DNA of 8,086 nucleotides from Prevotellaceae bacterium (GTDB lineage Bacteria > Bacteroidota > Bacteroidia > Bacteroidales > Bacteroidaceae), in contig CAJPLH010000079.1 in the NCBI GenBank assembly GCA_905371275.1, positions 1-8,086 on the forward strand, in the 5' to 3' direction. Position 1 is the first letter of the stretch. Each line of letters begins with the position of its first letter. This document shows positions 1 to 7,243 of the stretch, in pieces. Below the pieces are notes generated by a model. It had not been told where the DNA came from, did no database searches, and worked only from the letters and a program-made list of their open reading frames with translations. The position numbers and the translations under genes were made by a program.

Positions 1-815
1 GTGCTGTCTGTGATGGCGATGTGCTCGGTGGCGTAGTTGATGAAAAAACTGTTGATGCCGGTCTGCGCTGCGACATAGAGAAAGAGGGCTATCCACCCAA
101 AGACAAAGGCGCTTTTGCGCGACAGATAGCGAATTTCAGACCAAGTGGAAGGCGATGAACCTGAGGGTGCGTCTTCGTCTGGCAGGGGAGAATGGTCGTT
201 GGCCGGCATTTCTTTGATTTCGGGAAGTCGAACGAAACAAAACACCAGACCAATGAGCAACACCACAACGCCAATGGTGGCATAGGGCAAGGAAATGTTG
301 GGCGAGTTGCCTTGGGCAAACAAGCACCATCCGCCCACGAGGGGGCCGAGAATCCAGCCAAGCCCGTTGAACGATTGCGAGAAATTGATGCGCTGTTCGC
401 TAGAGTTGGCATCTCCCAACACCGTGACGTAGGGATTGGCAGAGGTTTCGAGAAAGGTCAGTCCACAACCAATGACGAAGAGGGAAAAGAGAAAGAAGGG
501 GAACGACATAATTGTGGCTCCCGGAATGAAGAGCAGTGCTCCAAGGCCATAGAGGAAGAGTCCTGTGAGCACTCCGGCACGATAGCCCCAACGACGAATC
601 ACAGCCCCCGCAGGAAGAGCCATCAGGAAATAACCGCCATAGACCACCACTTGGATGAAGGCCGATTGTGTTTTGGTGAGGTGCAACTCGTTTTGAAAAA
701 ACTTATTGAGCACATCGAGGATGCTATGGGCAAATCCCCAAAGGAAGAAGAGGGAGGTGACTAAAAGAAAAGGCACAAGATAATTGCGCCCATCGTGGGT
801 GGTGACAATTTTCAT
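1..815 (-). CDS. FucP-family sugar:H+ symporter (MFS), 3' end cut by the window edge
   Basis: Major facilitator permease of the inner membrane, predicted to import a sugar (L-fucose, glucose or galactose type) with protons. The frame is open from the ATG at 815 to base 1, giving 271 residues; family members are usually about 410-440, so about 150 C-terminal residues lie outside. The N-terminus has FFLWGFAHSILDVLN (residues 23-37), where D34 aligns with the proton-coupling Asp46 of E. coli FucP. GCGLTFLETSANPYVTVLG (116-134) is a family signature, with E123 matching FucP Glu135. TM7 reads YVAAQTGINSFFINYA (247-262), closer to FucP than to GluP as I recall them. A hydrophilic loop (about 200-232) separates the two six-helix halves. 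It starts 64 bases after the sirtuin stop with no clear Shine-Dalgarno. Family is secure; substrate is inferred. Confidence 0.9.
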   Translation of the reverse strand, partial: MKIVTTHDGRNYLVPFLLVTSLFFLWGFAHSILDVLNKFFQNELHLTKTQSAFIQVVVYGGYFLMALPAGAVIRRWGYRAGVLTGLFLYGLGALLFIPGATIMSFPFFLFSLFVIGCGLTFLETSANPYVTVLGDANSSEQRINFSQSFNGLGWILGPLVGGWCLFAQGNSPNISLPYATIGVVVLLIGLVFCFVRLPEIKEMPANDHSPLPDEDAPSGSSPSTWSEIRYLSRKSAFVFGWIALFLYVAAQTGINSFFINYATEHIAITDS

Positions 816-879
816 TGACGTGCTAAACTAGAATGGAGCAAGAGAAGAGTCATACGACGTTTTTGTGTGGGAGATGTCG

Positions 880-1584
880 TCAAGAGTTGGCGAGGAGCGC
901 ACAAAGTTGTGCGATACCAGCAGCGGCTCCTTGCTGAATGAAGGTGATGCGTTTGGATGATGGCACCTTCACTTCGTTGGGATCGATGAGATAGATGGGA
1001 CAATTTTGCGGAGCATAGTGCACTAATCCTGCGGCAGGATAGACCACCAAGGAAGTGCCTACGATGACAAACACATCGGCTTGCGCCACAAGTTCGGCAG
1101 CGTGTTCTATCATAGGTACGGCTTCGCCAAACCAAACGATGTAGGGACGCATCAAACTGCCATCGGCAGCGCGTTGTCCAGGCAAGACGTTGAGATGCGG
1201 AGCCGAGAGCGTGGTGATGCAATCGGGATTGTCGGGGTGTTGGGAAGACGTCACCTTCATCAGTTCTCCGTGGAGGTGCACCACATGGGAACTTCCGGCA
1301 CGCTCGTGAAGGTCGTCCACATTTTGGGTGATGATGGTCACGTCCCACTCTTCTTCTAGTTCGGCCAGGAGTTGGTGTCCACGATTAGGTTGTGCTGTGA
1401 CCAATTGTTGTCTTAACCCATTGTAGAAGGCATTGACATAGTCAGGGTCAGCAGCCCATCCTTCGGGAGTGGCCACGCGTTCCACAGGGTGGTTTTCCCA
1501 CAGTCCTCCACTATCGCGAAAGGTGGCAAAACCACTTTCTGCACTGATGCCCGCTCCCGATAAGACTACCAATTTTCGTTTCAT
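880..1584 (-). CDS. NAD-dependent protein deacylase, CobB/Sir2-like sirtuin lacking zinc cysteines
   Basis: Cytoplasmic sirtuin that would use NAD+ to remove acyl groups from protein lysines. Counting from the ATG at 1584 (234 residues), the NAD-binding GAGIS motif is at 10-14, FRDSGGLW at 22-29, TQNVDDLHERAG at 86-97, catalytic His at H105 in HLHGE, RPYIVWFGE at 146-154 and GTSL at 176-179. The zinc ribbon that normally follows the catalytic His with four cysteines is replaced by a stretch with a single cysteine (C122). The class III acyl-pocket motif YxxR is YNGL (54-57), so the Tyr is kept and the Arg is Leu. A start at 1611 would add MMHNKQKDC, which does not match the usual family N-terminus; an AAAAGGA lies 4 bases before the 1584 start, so I prefer it. 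It follows the Ca2+-ATPase by 51 bases and may share its transcript. The fold is certain; the acyl specificity is unknown. Confidence 0.92.
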   Translation of the reverse strand: MKRKLVVLSGAGISAESGFATFRDSGGLWENHPVERVATPEGWAADPDYVNAFYNGLRQQLVTAQPNRGHQLLAELEEEWDVTIITQNVDDLHERAGSSHVVHLHGELMKVTSSQHPDNPDCITTLSAPHLNVLPGQRAADGSLMRPYIVWFGEAVPMIEHAAELVAQADVFVIVGTSLVVYPAAGLVHYAPQNCPIYLIDPNEVKVPSSKRITFIQQGAAAGIAQLCALLANS

Positions 1585-1635
1585 ACAATCCTTTTGTTTG
1601 TTGTGCATCATTAAGTCCTTAGATAAGCATCAGGA

Positions 1636-4320
1636 TTAGCGACGCACTATACGATAGATTTCCCCGCACCAAAGCACTAGAGAAGTGCTGGCAATGATGA
1701 TGAGCCAATCGGTCACGGAGATGGGGGTGACACTGAACATTTGTCCGCCAAGATTTACGATGAAGAGTTGGCCAACGAGAATGACTACCAAAATGGCAAG
1801 GAATCCTTGACAGCCTTTGAAGTGGAATGCAGAACGTCCGGTGAGGTGGGCACGTGCGTTGAAGAGATTCCAGAATTGGAGCATCACAAAGATGGTGAAG
1901 ATGTAGCTCTTTTCTGTGCGAGAAAGGTGCTCTGCTGCTCCGAGGGTGAGTGAAGAAAGGTCGGAGAGAGAGGTGACGTCGGCGTGTTCAAAGACGTAAA
2001 CCAATCCAGTAAGTATGAAGAAGAACAACAATCCTGTGCCAATGATGCCGCGCTTCATGCTAGCATCAATGATGAAAGCTTCGCGGTGGCGTGGACTGTC
2101 TTTCATCACCGCTTCAGAGGGAGGCAAAGAAGCCAAAGCCATAGCAGCGAAAGTGTCCATGATGAGGTTTACCCAAAGCATTTGTGTCACGGTGAGTGGA
2201 GAATCTGTTCCCATAAAAGCCCCTGCCAACACCGTGCAGCAGGCAGCAAGATTCACCGTCATTTGGAAGAGAATGAATCGCTGTATGTTTTGATAAAGCG
2301 AACGTCCCCACATCACAGCACGACCAATGGAAGAGAAGGAGTTGTCGACAATGGTGATGTCGCTGGCTTCTTTGGCCACTGAGGTACCGTCGCCCATAGA
2401 TAAACCCACTTGGGCTGTTTTGAGGGCAGGAGCATCGTTGGTTCCATCGCCTGTAACGGCTACAACGTGTCCACGTTTTTGGAGGGTTTCGACCAATCGT
2501 TTCTTGTCGAGAGGACGTGCACGCGCAATAATTTTGAGTTCATCGACGCGGTTGTACACTTCTTCATCGGTGAGGGCTTCAAATTCAGGGCCAGTGATGA
2601 TGGCGCGCTCGGAGTGTTGATCGCCCCAAAGTCCAATTTGACGGCCAATCTCTCCTGCGGTAGCTGCAGTGTCGCCCGTCACAATTTTCACATCAATGCC
2701 TGCCGACAGACATTCTTGCACGGCTTGTGGCACATCGGCACGCACGGGGTCGGAAATGGCTACCATACCGAGGAAATTAAGTCGTTCAGCTACTACCTTA
2801 TGATCGGCGATGGCGGCATCTCCTTCGTTGAGCACTTGATAAGCAAAACCAAGTGTGCGCATGGCTTTGCGTTGATAGCCGAGGAGTTGAGCGTCGAGTG
2901 TGGCTTTATCTACATTGCCCGAAGTGGTGGCACAGAGTCCGTGAACAATTTCTGGTGCACCTTTCACATAGAGTATTTTTTTCCCTGGAAAAAGTCCTGA
3001 CTCCACGATGGTAGCCATATATTTGCGCTCAGTGGCAAAGGGAAGTTCTTCGAGGGTGACGGTGTTGCCACGCAACGCGCGATAGTCTTTATCTTGGCTA
3101 TGCAACCAGAGGAGGATAGCTCCTTCGGTGGGGTTGCCTAGGACACTGGGTTTTTCGCCAGAGAGGTCGAGTGATGCAGTGCTGTTTACGGCCATCCCTT
3201 CGAGGATGTAGTTACATTCCTCAGAGTTGTCTAAGGATTGTGTGGCAAGTCCGTAGAATTGTGTTTCGCTGACCCTCATTTGGTTTTGGGTGAGCGTACC
3301 TGTTTTGTCAGTGCAAATGACAGTGGTTGCTCCCATCGTTTCGCAAGCGTGCATTTTGCGCACAAGGTTGTTGCTCTTGAGCATACGGCGCATAGAATAG
3401 GCCAAACTCAAGGTGACTGCCATGGGAAGACCTTCGGGAACGGCTACTACAATTACGGTGACGGCCACCATGAAAGTGCTGAGGAAGCTAGTGGTGAAAT
3501 CAAGCCAATCGATAGCCCCTGAGTGTTGGGTGAAATAGAGGATGGTGCGCCCCACAAGAATCAAGAGAGCAATGGCATAACTGATTTTGCTGATGAGTTT
3601 GCCCAGTCGGTCTAATTGCTCATTGAGGGGAGTTTTCACACTGTCGTCAATCTGTGCAGCTTCGAGTACTTTTCCGTTTTCTGTGGCATCGCCCACAGCG
3701 GTGACACGACAAATGCCGTGGCCTTCCATCACCTTCGTACCGCGTAGCACGTGGTTAGAAGGGAAGGTGGCTTCTTCGTCGAATTCTTCAGCAACGGTGG
3801 TTTTGCGACAGAGAGGTTCACCCGTGAGTGTGCTTTCATCCACGCTTAGATGTGTGGACTCAAGGAGTTCTGCATCGGCAGGGATGTCTTCTCCTGTGCC
3901 CAACATCACAATGTCGCCCACCACGATGTCAGATTTGGGAACTTCTGTGGTGTTGCCTTCGCGAATCACGCGCACAGGTTCTTCGTCATTCACTTGATTG
4001 AGTATCTTAAACTCTTTATCGGCTTGTTGTTCAAAATAGAAAGCGAGACCAGTGGCCAAGAAAACAGCCACAAAGATGCCAATGGGTTCAAAGAAGGTGG
4101 AGGCTTCGTGGTGGAGCGCAAAGAACTCGTATGCGGCAATTCCCAGTGAGCAAGCACCAGCCAAGAGGAGAATGATGATGATGGGATCTTTGAATTTTTC
4201 AATAAAGAGTTTCCAAAGTGGAGTGCGTTTGGGAGGAGTTAAGACGTTGGCACCGTATTTGTTGCGGCTTTCTTCTACTTCTTGAGGAGAAAGTCCTGTG
4301 TAATGTTGCTGCTTTGACAT
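1636..4320 (-). CDS. Calcium-translocating P-type ATPase, PMCA type (P2B)
   Basis: Inner-membrane pump that uses ATP to export Ca2+ from the cytoplasm. The 894 residues carry every P2 hallmark in order: N-terminal cation-ATPase domain (about 5-60), actuator LTGE (165-168), M4 PEGLP (295-299), phosphorylation motif DKTGTLT with D338, nucleotide-binding KGAPE (453-457), TGD (548-550) and the hinge TGDGTNDAP (623-631). Six C-terminal helices follow. The ligands expected for a single PMCA-like Ca2+ site are present: E296 in M4, N690 in FQMTVN of M5 and D722 in WVNLIMDT of M6. The length is normal for bacterial members and there is no long C-terminal extension of the calmodulin-binding kind. The start at 4320 matches the family N-terminus and lies inside a run of 7-bp repeats. 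The sirtuin gene follows closely. The class call is firm; Ca2+ selectivity rests on motifs. Confidence 0.95.
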   Translation of the reverse strand: MSKQQHYTGLSPQEVEESRNKYGANVLTPPKRTPLWKLFIEKFKDPIIIILLLAGACSLGIAAYEFFALHHEASTFFEPIGIFVAVFLATGLAFYFEQQADKEFKILNQVNDEEPVRVIREGNTTEVPKSDIVVGDIVMLGTGEDIPADAELLESTHLSVDESTLTGEPLCRKTTVAEEFDEEATFPSNHVLRGTKVMEGHGICRVTAVGDATENGKVLEAAQIDDSVKTPLNEQLDRLGKLISKISYAIALLILVGRTILYFTQHSGAIDWLDFTTSFLSTFMVAVTVIVVAVPEGLPMAVTLSLAYSMRRMLKSNNLVRKMHACETMGATTVICTDKTGTLTQNQMRVSETQFYGLATQSLDNSEECNYILEGMAVNSTASLDLSGEKPSVLGNPTEGAILLWLHSQDKDYRALRGNTVTLEELPFATERKYMATIVESGLFPGKKILYVKGAPEIVHGLCATTSGNVDKATLDAQLLGYQRKAMRTLGFAYQVLNEGDAAIADHKVVAERLNFLGMVAISDPVRADVPQAVQECLSAGIDVKIVTGDTAATAGEIGRQIGLWGDQHSERAIITGPEFEALTDEEVYNRVDELKIIARARPLDKKRLVETLQKRGHVVAVTGDGTNDAPALKTAQVGLSMGDGTSVAKEASDITIVDNSFSSIGRAVMWGRSLYQNIQRFILFQMTVNLAACCTVLAGAFMGTDSPLTVTQMLWVNLIMDTFAAMALASLPPSEAVMKDSPRHREAFIIDASMKRGIIGTGLLFFFILTGLVYVFEHADVTSLSDLSSLTLGAAEHLSRTEKSYIFTIFVMLQFWNLFNARAHLTGRSAFHFKGCQGFLAILVVILVGQLFIVNLGGQMFSVTPISVTDWLIIIASTSLVLWCGEIYRIVRR

Positions 4321-4344
4321 TAGACGTTAGCGTTTAGATGTTAG
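4317..4344 (-). repeat. Four tandem 7-bp repeats overlapping the Ca2+-ATPase start codon
   Basis: On the minus strand the 28 bases reading into the ATPase start split into four heptamers: CTAACAT, CTAAACG, CTAACGT and CTAATGT. All share CTAA and vary in the last three bases. The ATG of the ATPase (4320-4318) falls within the last copy. It could be a simple-sequence tract, a translation or operator element, or chance in an AT-rich leader. The pattern is directly visible; any function is inference. Confidence 0.6.
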
Positions 4345-4394
4345 AACCACACCGTTGGGTGAAAGGAGAGATGTGATGACCGATTGGAGTTCAA

Positions 4395-5405
4395 TTAGTG
4401 CAAGGCATCGTTGACTTTGTTGGCGAGTTCTTCGATGGGGAAATCGCGACCAATGATGTGGCCATCGGCATTGATGAGAATGTTGCCCGAAGGATAGCGC
4501 AGACCCAAAGTTTGGACAAGAGGGTTGGAGAGCATATGCTTGAGATAAACCACAGATTGGAGGGAATCGTTCTTCGCACGTTCTTGCGCTTTCTCCAGAG
4601 ATTCGTCTAGCGAAAAGTTGATGATGCGCAGACGTTCACCACGCGCGGCTTTGAGTTTGCGCAACTGCTGACGAAGATAGTAGTTGTTGCTGTCCCAGTT
4701 GGCAGAAAAGGTGAGTAGCGTGGGCTTTCCTTTGAAGTCTGCCGAGTTGATGGCTTGTTTGTTGAGCGTGGTGGCCGTGAAATGTGGCAACTTTGCTCCA
4801 ATGGCTGTGCGGAGTTGAGGGCGCAGTCTGGCGTCAATGGCCGTCAGTTGTTGGTTGGTGGGCTGTTGTTTGCGGAGGAGATTGAGGAGTTCAAGTGTAG
4901 GTTGTTCGTTGCGCTGGGCTACTCTGTCGAAATAGTGATAGAACAAGGCTACGGAAGTCAAAGATTGAGGGTGAGAACGAATGTAAGTGGCGGCGCGCAT
5001 TTGTGCATCTTTCTCGTTGAGTTTGAGCACGGAAAAGCAAAATTCCGAGAATTGCTTGTTGTCGTCTGTGCCTGTGACTTGCATCTCCTTGAGACGATTG
5101 GCGTCGCCAGCAAGTTTCACCTCTTTGCCTGGTTCGGCAATGAGCGTGGTGAAAGAGTTGTTGGGATAGACTAAAGTGAGGAGGAGGGGTTGTGTGGTGG
5201 GTCGATCGTAAGAGAAACTTCCGCGGTTGACATAGATGCTGTCGAGACTACCTTGGTCGCCTTCCACAGCATCGGCCGCGTAGATGAGGAGTGCGGCTTG
5301 GTCAAGGCCTTCAATCTTGCCTGATATGCGTGCCGTTTTCTTGTCGGGTCCGCAACTAGTGAGGACAAGCAAAGCCAAACAGAGAGAGAGTAAGGAGAAT
5401 TTCAT
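4395..5405 (-). CDS. DUF4369 lipoprotein with a thioredoxin-like domain lacking CXXC
   Basis: Predicted envelope lipoprotein of 336 residues. The N-terminus (MKFSLLSLCLALLVLTSC) is a type II signal peptide with lipobox LTSC and acceptor Cys18. A DUF4369-like beta domain covers about 25-110 (ARISGKIEGL onward), followed by a helical linker to about 200. The C-terminal part (about 203-335) has the thioredoxin/AhpC-TSA layout: GAKLPHFTATTLN, then FKGKPTLLTFSANW, a probable cis-Pro P305 in RYPSGNILIN, and DGHII. Where redox-active members have WCxxC, this one has W237 followed by DSNN, so it should not do thiol exchange. A reading frame from TTG at 5411 adds two residues; the ATG at 5405 gives a standard signal peptide and is preferred. 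It is separated from the TPR gene by a hairpin and lies 74 bases before the ATPase. The residues after Cys18 (GPDKK) do not resemble the acidic surface-export signal. The precise role is unknown. Confidence 0.88.
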   Translation of the reverse strand: MKFSLLSLCLALLVLTSCGPDKKTARISGKIEGLDQAALLIYAADAVEGDQGSLDSIYVNRGSFSYDRPTTQPLLLTLVYPNNSFTTLIAEPGKEVKLAGDANRLKEMQVTGTDDNKQFSEFCFSVLKLNEKDAQMRAATYIRSHPQSLTSVALFYHYFDRVAQRNEQPTLELLNLLRKQQPTNQQLTAIDARLRPQLRTAIGAKLPHFTATTLNKQAINSADFKGKPTLLTFSANWDSNNYYLRQQLRKLKAARGERLRIINFSLDESLEKAQERAKNDSLQSVVYLKHMLSNPLVQTLGLRYPSGNILINADGHIIGRDFPIEELANKVNDALH

Positions 5406-5426
5406 CTTCAAATGGGTGTGAAAGGC

Positions 5427-5460
5427 TGGAGAGGGTGAGACAGTGGAGAGGGTTACAGAA
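5427..5460. repeat. Imperfect 17-bp tandem duplication upstream of the DUF4369 gene
   Basis: TGGAGAGGGT occurs at 5427-5436 and again at 5444-5453, exactly 17 bases apart. Extending to the full 17-base units gives 13 of 17 identical positions. It occupies the leader between the hairpin and the ATG at 5405. It could be an operator or a small local duplication. No known binding motif is recognised. Confidence 0.4.
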
Positions 5461-5463
5461 AGC

Positions 5464-5495
5464 CACAGGAACGCAGAATGAGCTGCGTTCCTGTG
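5464..5495 (-). terminator. Perfect 13-bp hairpin after the OmpA-like/TPR gene
   Basis: CACAGGAACGCAG (5464-5476) and CTGCGTTCCTGTG (5483-5495) are exact inverse complements around a 6-base loop. The stem begins 21 bases after the TAA of the TPR lipoprotein gene, which is where a Rho-independent terminator would be expected. For minus-strand transcription the tail after the stem is GGCTTTCTGT, a poor U-tract. The run of six T lies on the plus-strand side, so as a classical terminator it is better oriented for antisense transcripts, and for sense RNA it may act as a partial terminator or a 3'-end stabiliser. Confidence 0.65.
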
Positions 5496-5516
5496 TTTTT
5501 TGTAGTTGCGTTGAAC

Positions 5517-7193
5517 TTAGCGATTGAGTGCAGCGAAGACAGTTTTGAGAGCGAGATCTTTGCTAGCGAGGTCGCGAAGATTAGCATTTTTGGCAATAGC
5601 AGCACGCAAAGCTTGTGCGCCTTCTTCCACTTGACCGGTGCGTGCAGCAAGCACAGCCTTGAGGTAGTCTGTGATGGCGTCTGCGTTGTTCACAGCAGCG
5701 AGAGTTTGTGCAGCAGCCACATAGTCCTTGTTGAGGATTTGCGCAAGTGCAGCACTGTTGGTGTTGATGCCCTTGAGGTTTTGTTCAGCTTGAGCGTAGT
5801 TGCCGCGTGCAATTTGAAGATTGCCGAGCACCTCGTTGTAGTTGCCAGCGGTGAGTGCTTTGCCGAGGAGAGCTTCTGCGCCATTGACGTTGCCTTGTTT
5901 GAGCGCAATGAGTGCACTGTTGGCATAAGCTTCGGGCAAACCTTCAGCGTGGGTGAGTGCATTTTCAGCGTCAGAGAGGTTGCCAGCAGCATAGGCCAGT
6001 TGTGCAAGACCGTTGTAAGCGCGTTTGTCTTGAGGGTAGAGTTCGGTGGCCTTGTTGAAGATTGCCTTGCGTTCAGCAGCATCGTTGGTGAGTGTGGCAG
6101 CGTAGAGGAGTTCTTCAACGGTCAATTTAGAAGCATCAGCAGTATATTGTGCGCGGATTTCTTCATCGCTGCGACCTATCACGCGATAGTTCACGGTGAG
6201 GCGAGCGCGACGGAGTTCGGGAAGCACCTCGTTGGCCAATTCGCGGAAAGCCACAGAGAGGTTTTTGATTTGTTGTTCGCGTTCTTCTGGGTCTTTATAC
6301 ATAGAGAGCACTCGAAGAATCACCTCTTTGTCTTGAATGTTGCTAGCAGCAACGAGTTCTTGGAAGCCATCCCAGTCTTCAGCCGTGTATTTAGCATCAA
6401 CATTGGTGTTGAGTTTCGTCTTTTTGAGTTGTCCGTTCACATATTGTTGTGCCGAACCTTTACGATTTTCAGCGAGTCCAGTGTTGAATTTGAGCGTACC
6501 ATCGGGTGAAGCATAAGCCGACACTTCCACATTGTCGAGCGCAAGTCCTTTTTGGTCGGCCTTGATGTCGCGCAGCACCTTGATGAAGTCTTTGACAGAG
6601 GTAGTCTTGAGTTCGCTAGTGCGCACTTTGGCTTGGCTAATCAAGTATTTGATTTGTGCATTTTGTTGGCGTGAGATTTCGCGTTGGAAACCATCAGCCG
6701 CAGTAGCCGTGTTGGCAGAAGCGAGGGTGAGATAAACGAGTTGGGAGGTAGCGATGACACCATCAGCCACTTTCACCGCAGGGATGGTAACCACTTTTTT
6801 GCCCACGCGTGCCTCAAAGTTGAGGTAGAGTTCGCTGGAAGCCATTACAGGGTTGTAAGGGAAAGATGCCTTCATCACATAGTTACCTCCCATTTTGTAG
6901 CTTACTGTTTGGTCGTTGCCCACAACTTTCTCGCCTTGGAAAGTGGCAGGTTGTCCCACCGCCTTACCGCCAGCGTAGCGCAATTCGGGAATGACGGTGA
7001 CCACCGCCTTTTTCTTCATATATTTTTGTGGAAAACGTCCGTTGATGGTAGTAGGCACATCGTTGCCCACGGTTTCAAGGGGTGAAGGAGTCACGGTGAA
7101 GTTGTCGGCAGAGAGCGCGTCCAACTTGCTGTTGCAGGAGGTGAAAGCCACCAATGCAAGGCCTGCAGCAGAGAGGTAGAGTGATGTTTTCAT
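5517..7193 (-). CDS. OmpA-like/TPR-repeat lipoprotein
   Basis: Predicted envelope lipoprotein of 558 residues. The signal peptide ends in a lipobox with acceptor C20 (LVAFTSC). Residues about 30-150 are beta-rich, probably Ig-like or adhesion-type. A central segment, NVEVSAYASPDGTLKFN (221-237) followed by GLAENRKGSAQQYV (239-252), resembles the Bacteroidota form of the OmpA C-terminal domain, which binds peptidoglycan; NYRVIG (335-340) probably closes it. From about 358 to 540 there are helical repeats with TPR spacing, for example RAYNGLAQLAYAAGNLSDAE (391-410) and EVLGNLQIARGNYAQAE (454-470), a typical protein-binding scaffold. The protein is rich in Ala and Asn. It follows lgt by 50 bases and ends just before a strong hairpin. 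A role linking outer membrane, cell wall and partner proteins is an inference. No acidic surface-export motif follows C20 (NSKLD), so periplasmic facing is more likely. Confidence 0.87.
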   Translation of the reverse strand: MKTSLYLSAAGLALVAFTSCNSKLDALSADNFTVTPSPLETVGNDVPTTINGRFPQKYMKKKAVVTVIPELRYAGGKAVGQPATFQGEKVVGNDQTVSYKMGGNYVMKASFPYNPVMASSELYLNFEARVGKKVVTIPAVKVADGVIATSQLVYLTLASANTATAADGFQREISRQQNAQIKYLISQAKVRTSELKTTSVKDFIKVLRDIKADQKGLALDNVEVSAYASPDGTLKFNTGLAENRKGSAQQYVNGQLKKTKLNTNVDAKYTAEDWDGFQELVAASNIQDKEVILRVLSMYKDPEEREQQIKNLSVAFRELANEVLPELRRARLTVNYRVIGRSDEEIRAQYTADASKLTVEELLYAATLTNDAAERKAIFNKATELYPQDKRAYNGLAQLAYAAGNLSDAENALTHAEGLPEAYANSALIALKQGNVNGAEALLGKALTAGNYNEVLGNLQIARGNYAQAEQNLKGINTNSAALAQILNKDYVAAAQTLAAVNNADAITDYLKAVLAARTGQVEEGAQALRAAIAKNANLRDLASKDLALKTVFAALNR

Positions 7194-7243
7194 ATTGTGT
7201 AGAGAGTTGTTAGTGCGATGTTATGTATAATGTATCTGAATGA

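Noticed and set aside
192..764. Plus-strand open frame of 190 codons near the window start
   Set aside because: It lies antisense to the FucP-family symporter, whose minus-strand frame has all the family motifs; the plus-strand product is very hydrophilic and matches nothing known.
823..830. Bacteroidota -7 box-like TAGTTTAG upstream of the symporter
   Set aside because: One mismatch to TAnnTTTG, only 7 bases from the ATG, which would leave almost no leader, and no convincing -33 element.
854..880. Possible hairpin between the sirtuin and the symporter (ACGAC/GTCGT)
   Set aside because: The arms are only 5 bp with a 17-base loop and overlap the sirtuin stop, too weak to call.
1585..1611. 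N-terminal extension of the sirtuin from the ATG at 1611
   Set aside because: The nine extra residues are not part of the usual family N-terminus, though an AAGGA lies before this start as well, so it is not excluded.
5478..6509. Plus-strand open frame of 343 codons opposite the TPR lipoprotein gene
   Set aside because: It is fully antisense to a gene with clear domains, has a low-complexity Ser/Val/Glu/Phe-rich translation with no recognisable motif, and begins in the terminator hairpin. Codon bias of the real gene explains it.
7194..7243. AT-rich gap between lgt and the TPR lipoprotein gene as a promoter
   Set aside because: It holds TA-rich strings such as TTATACAT on the minus strand but no TAnnTTTG box and no paired upstream element, so I cannot support a promoter.
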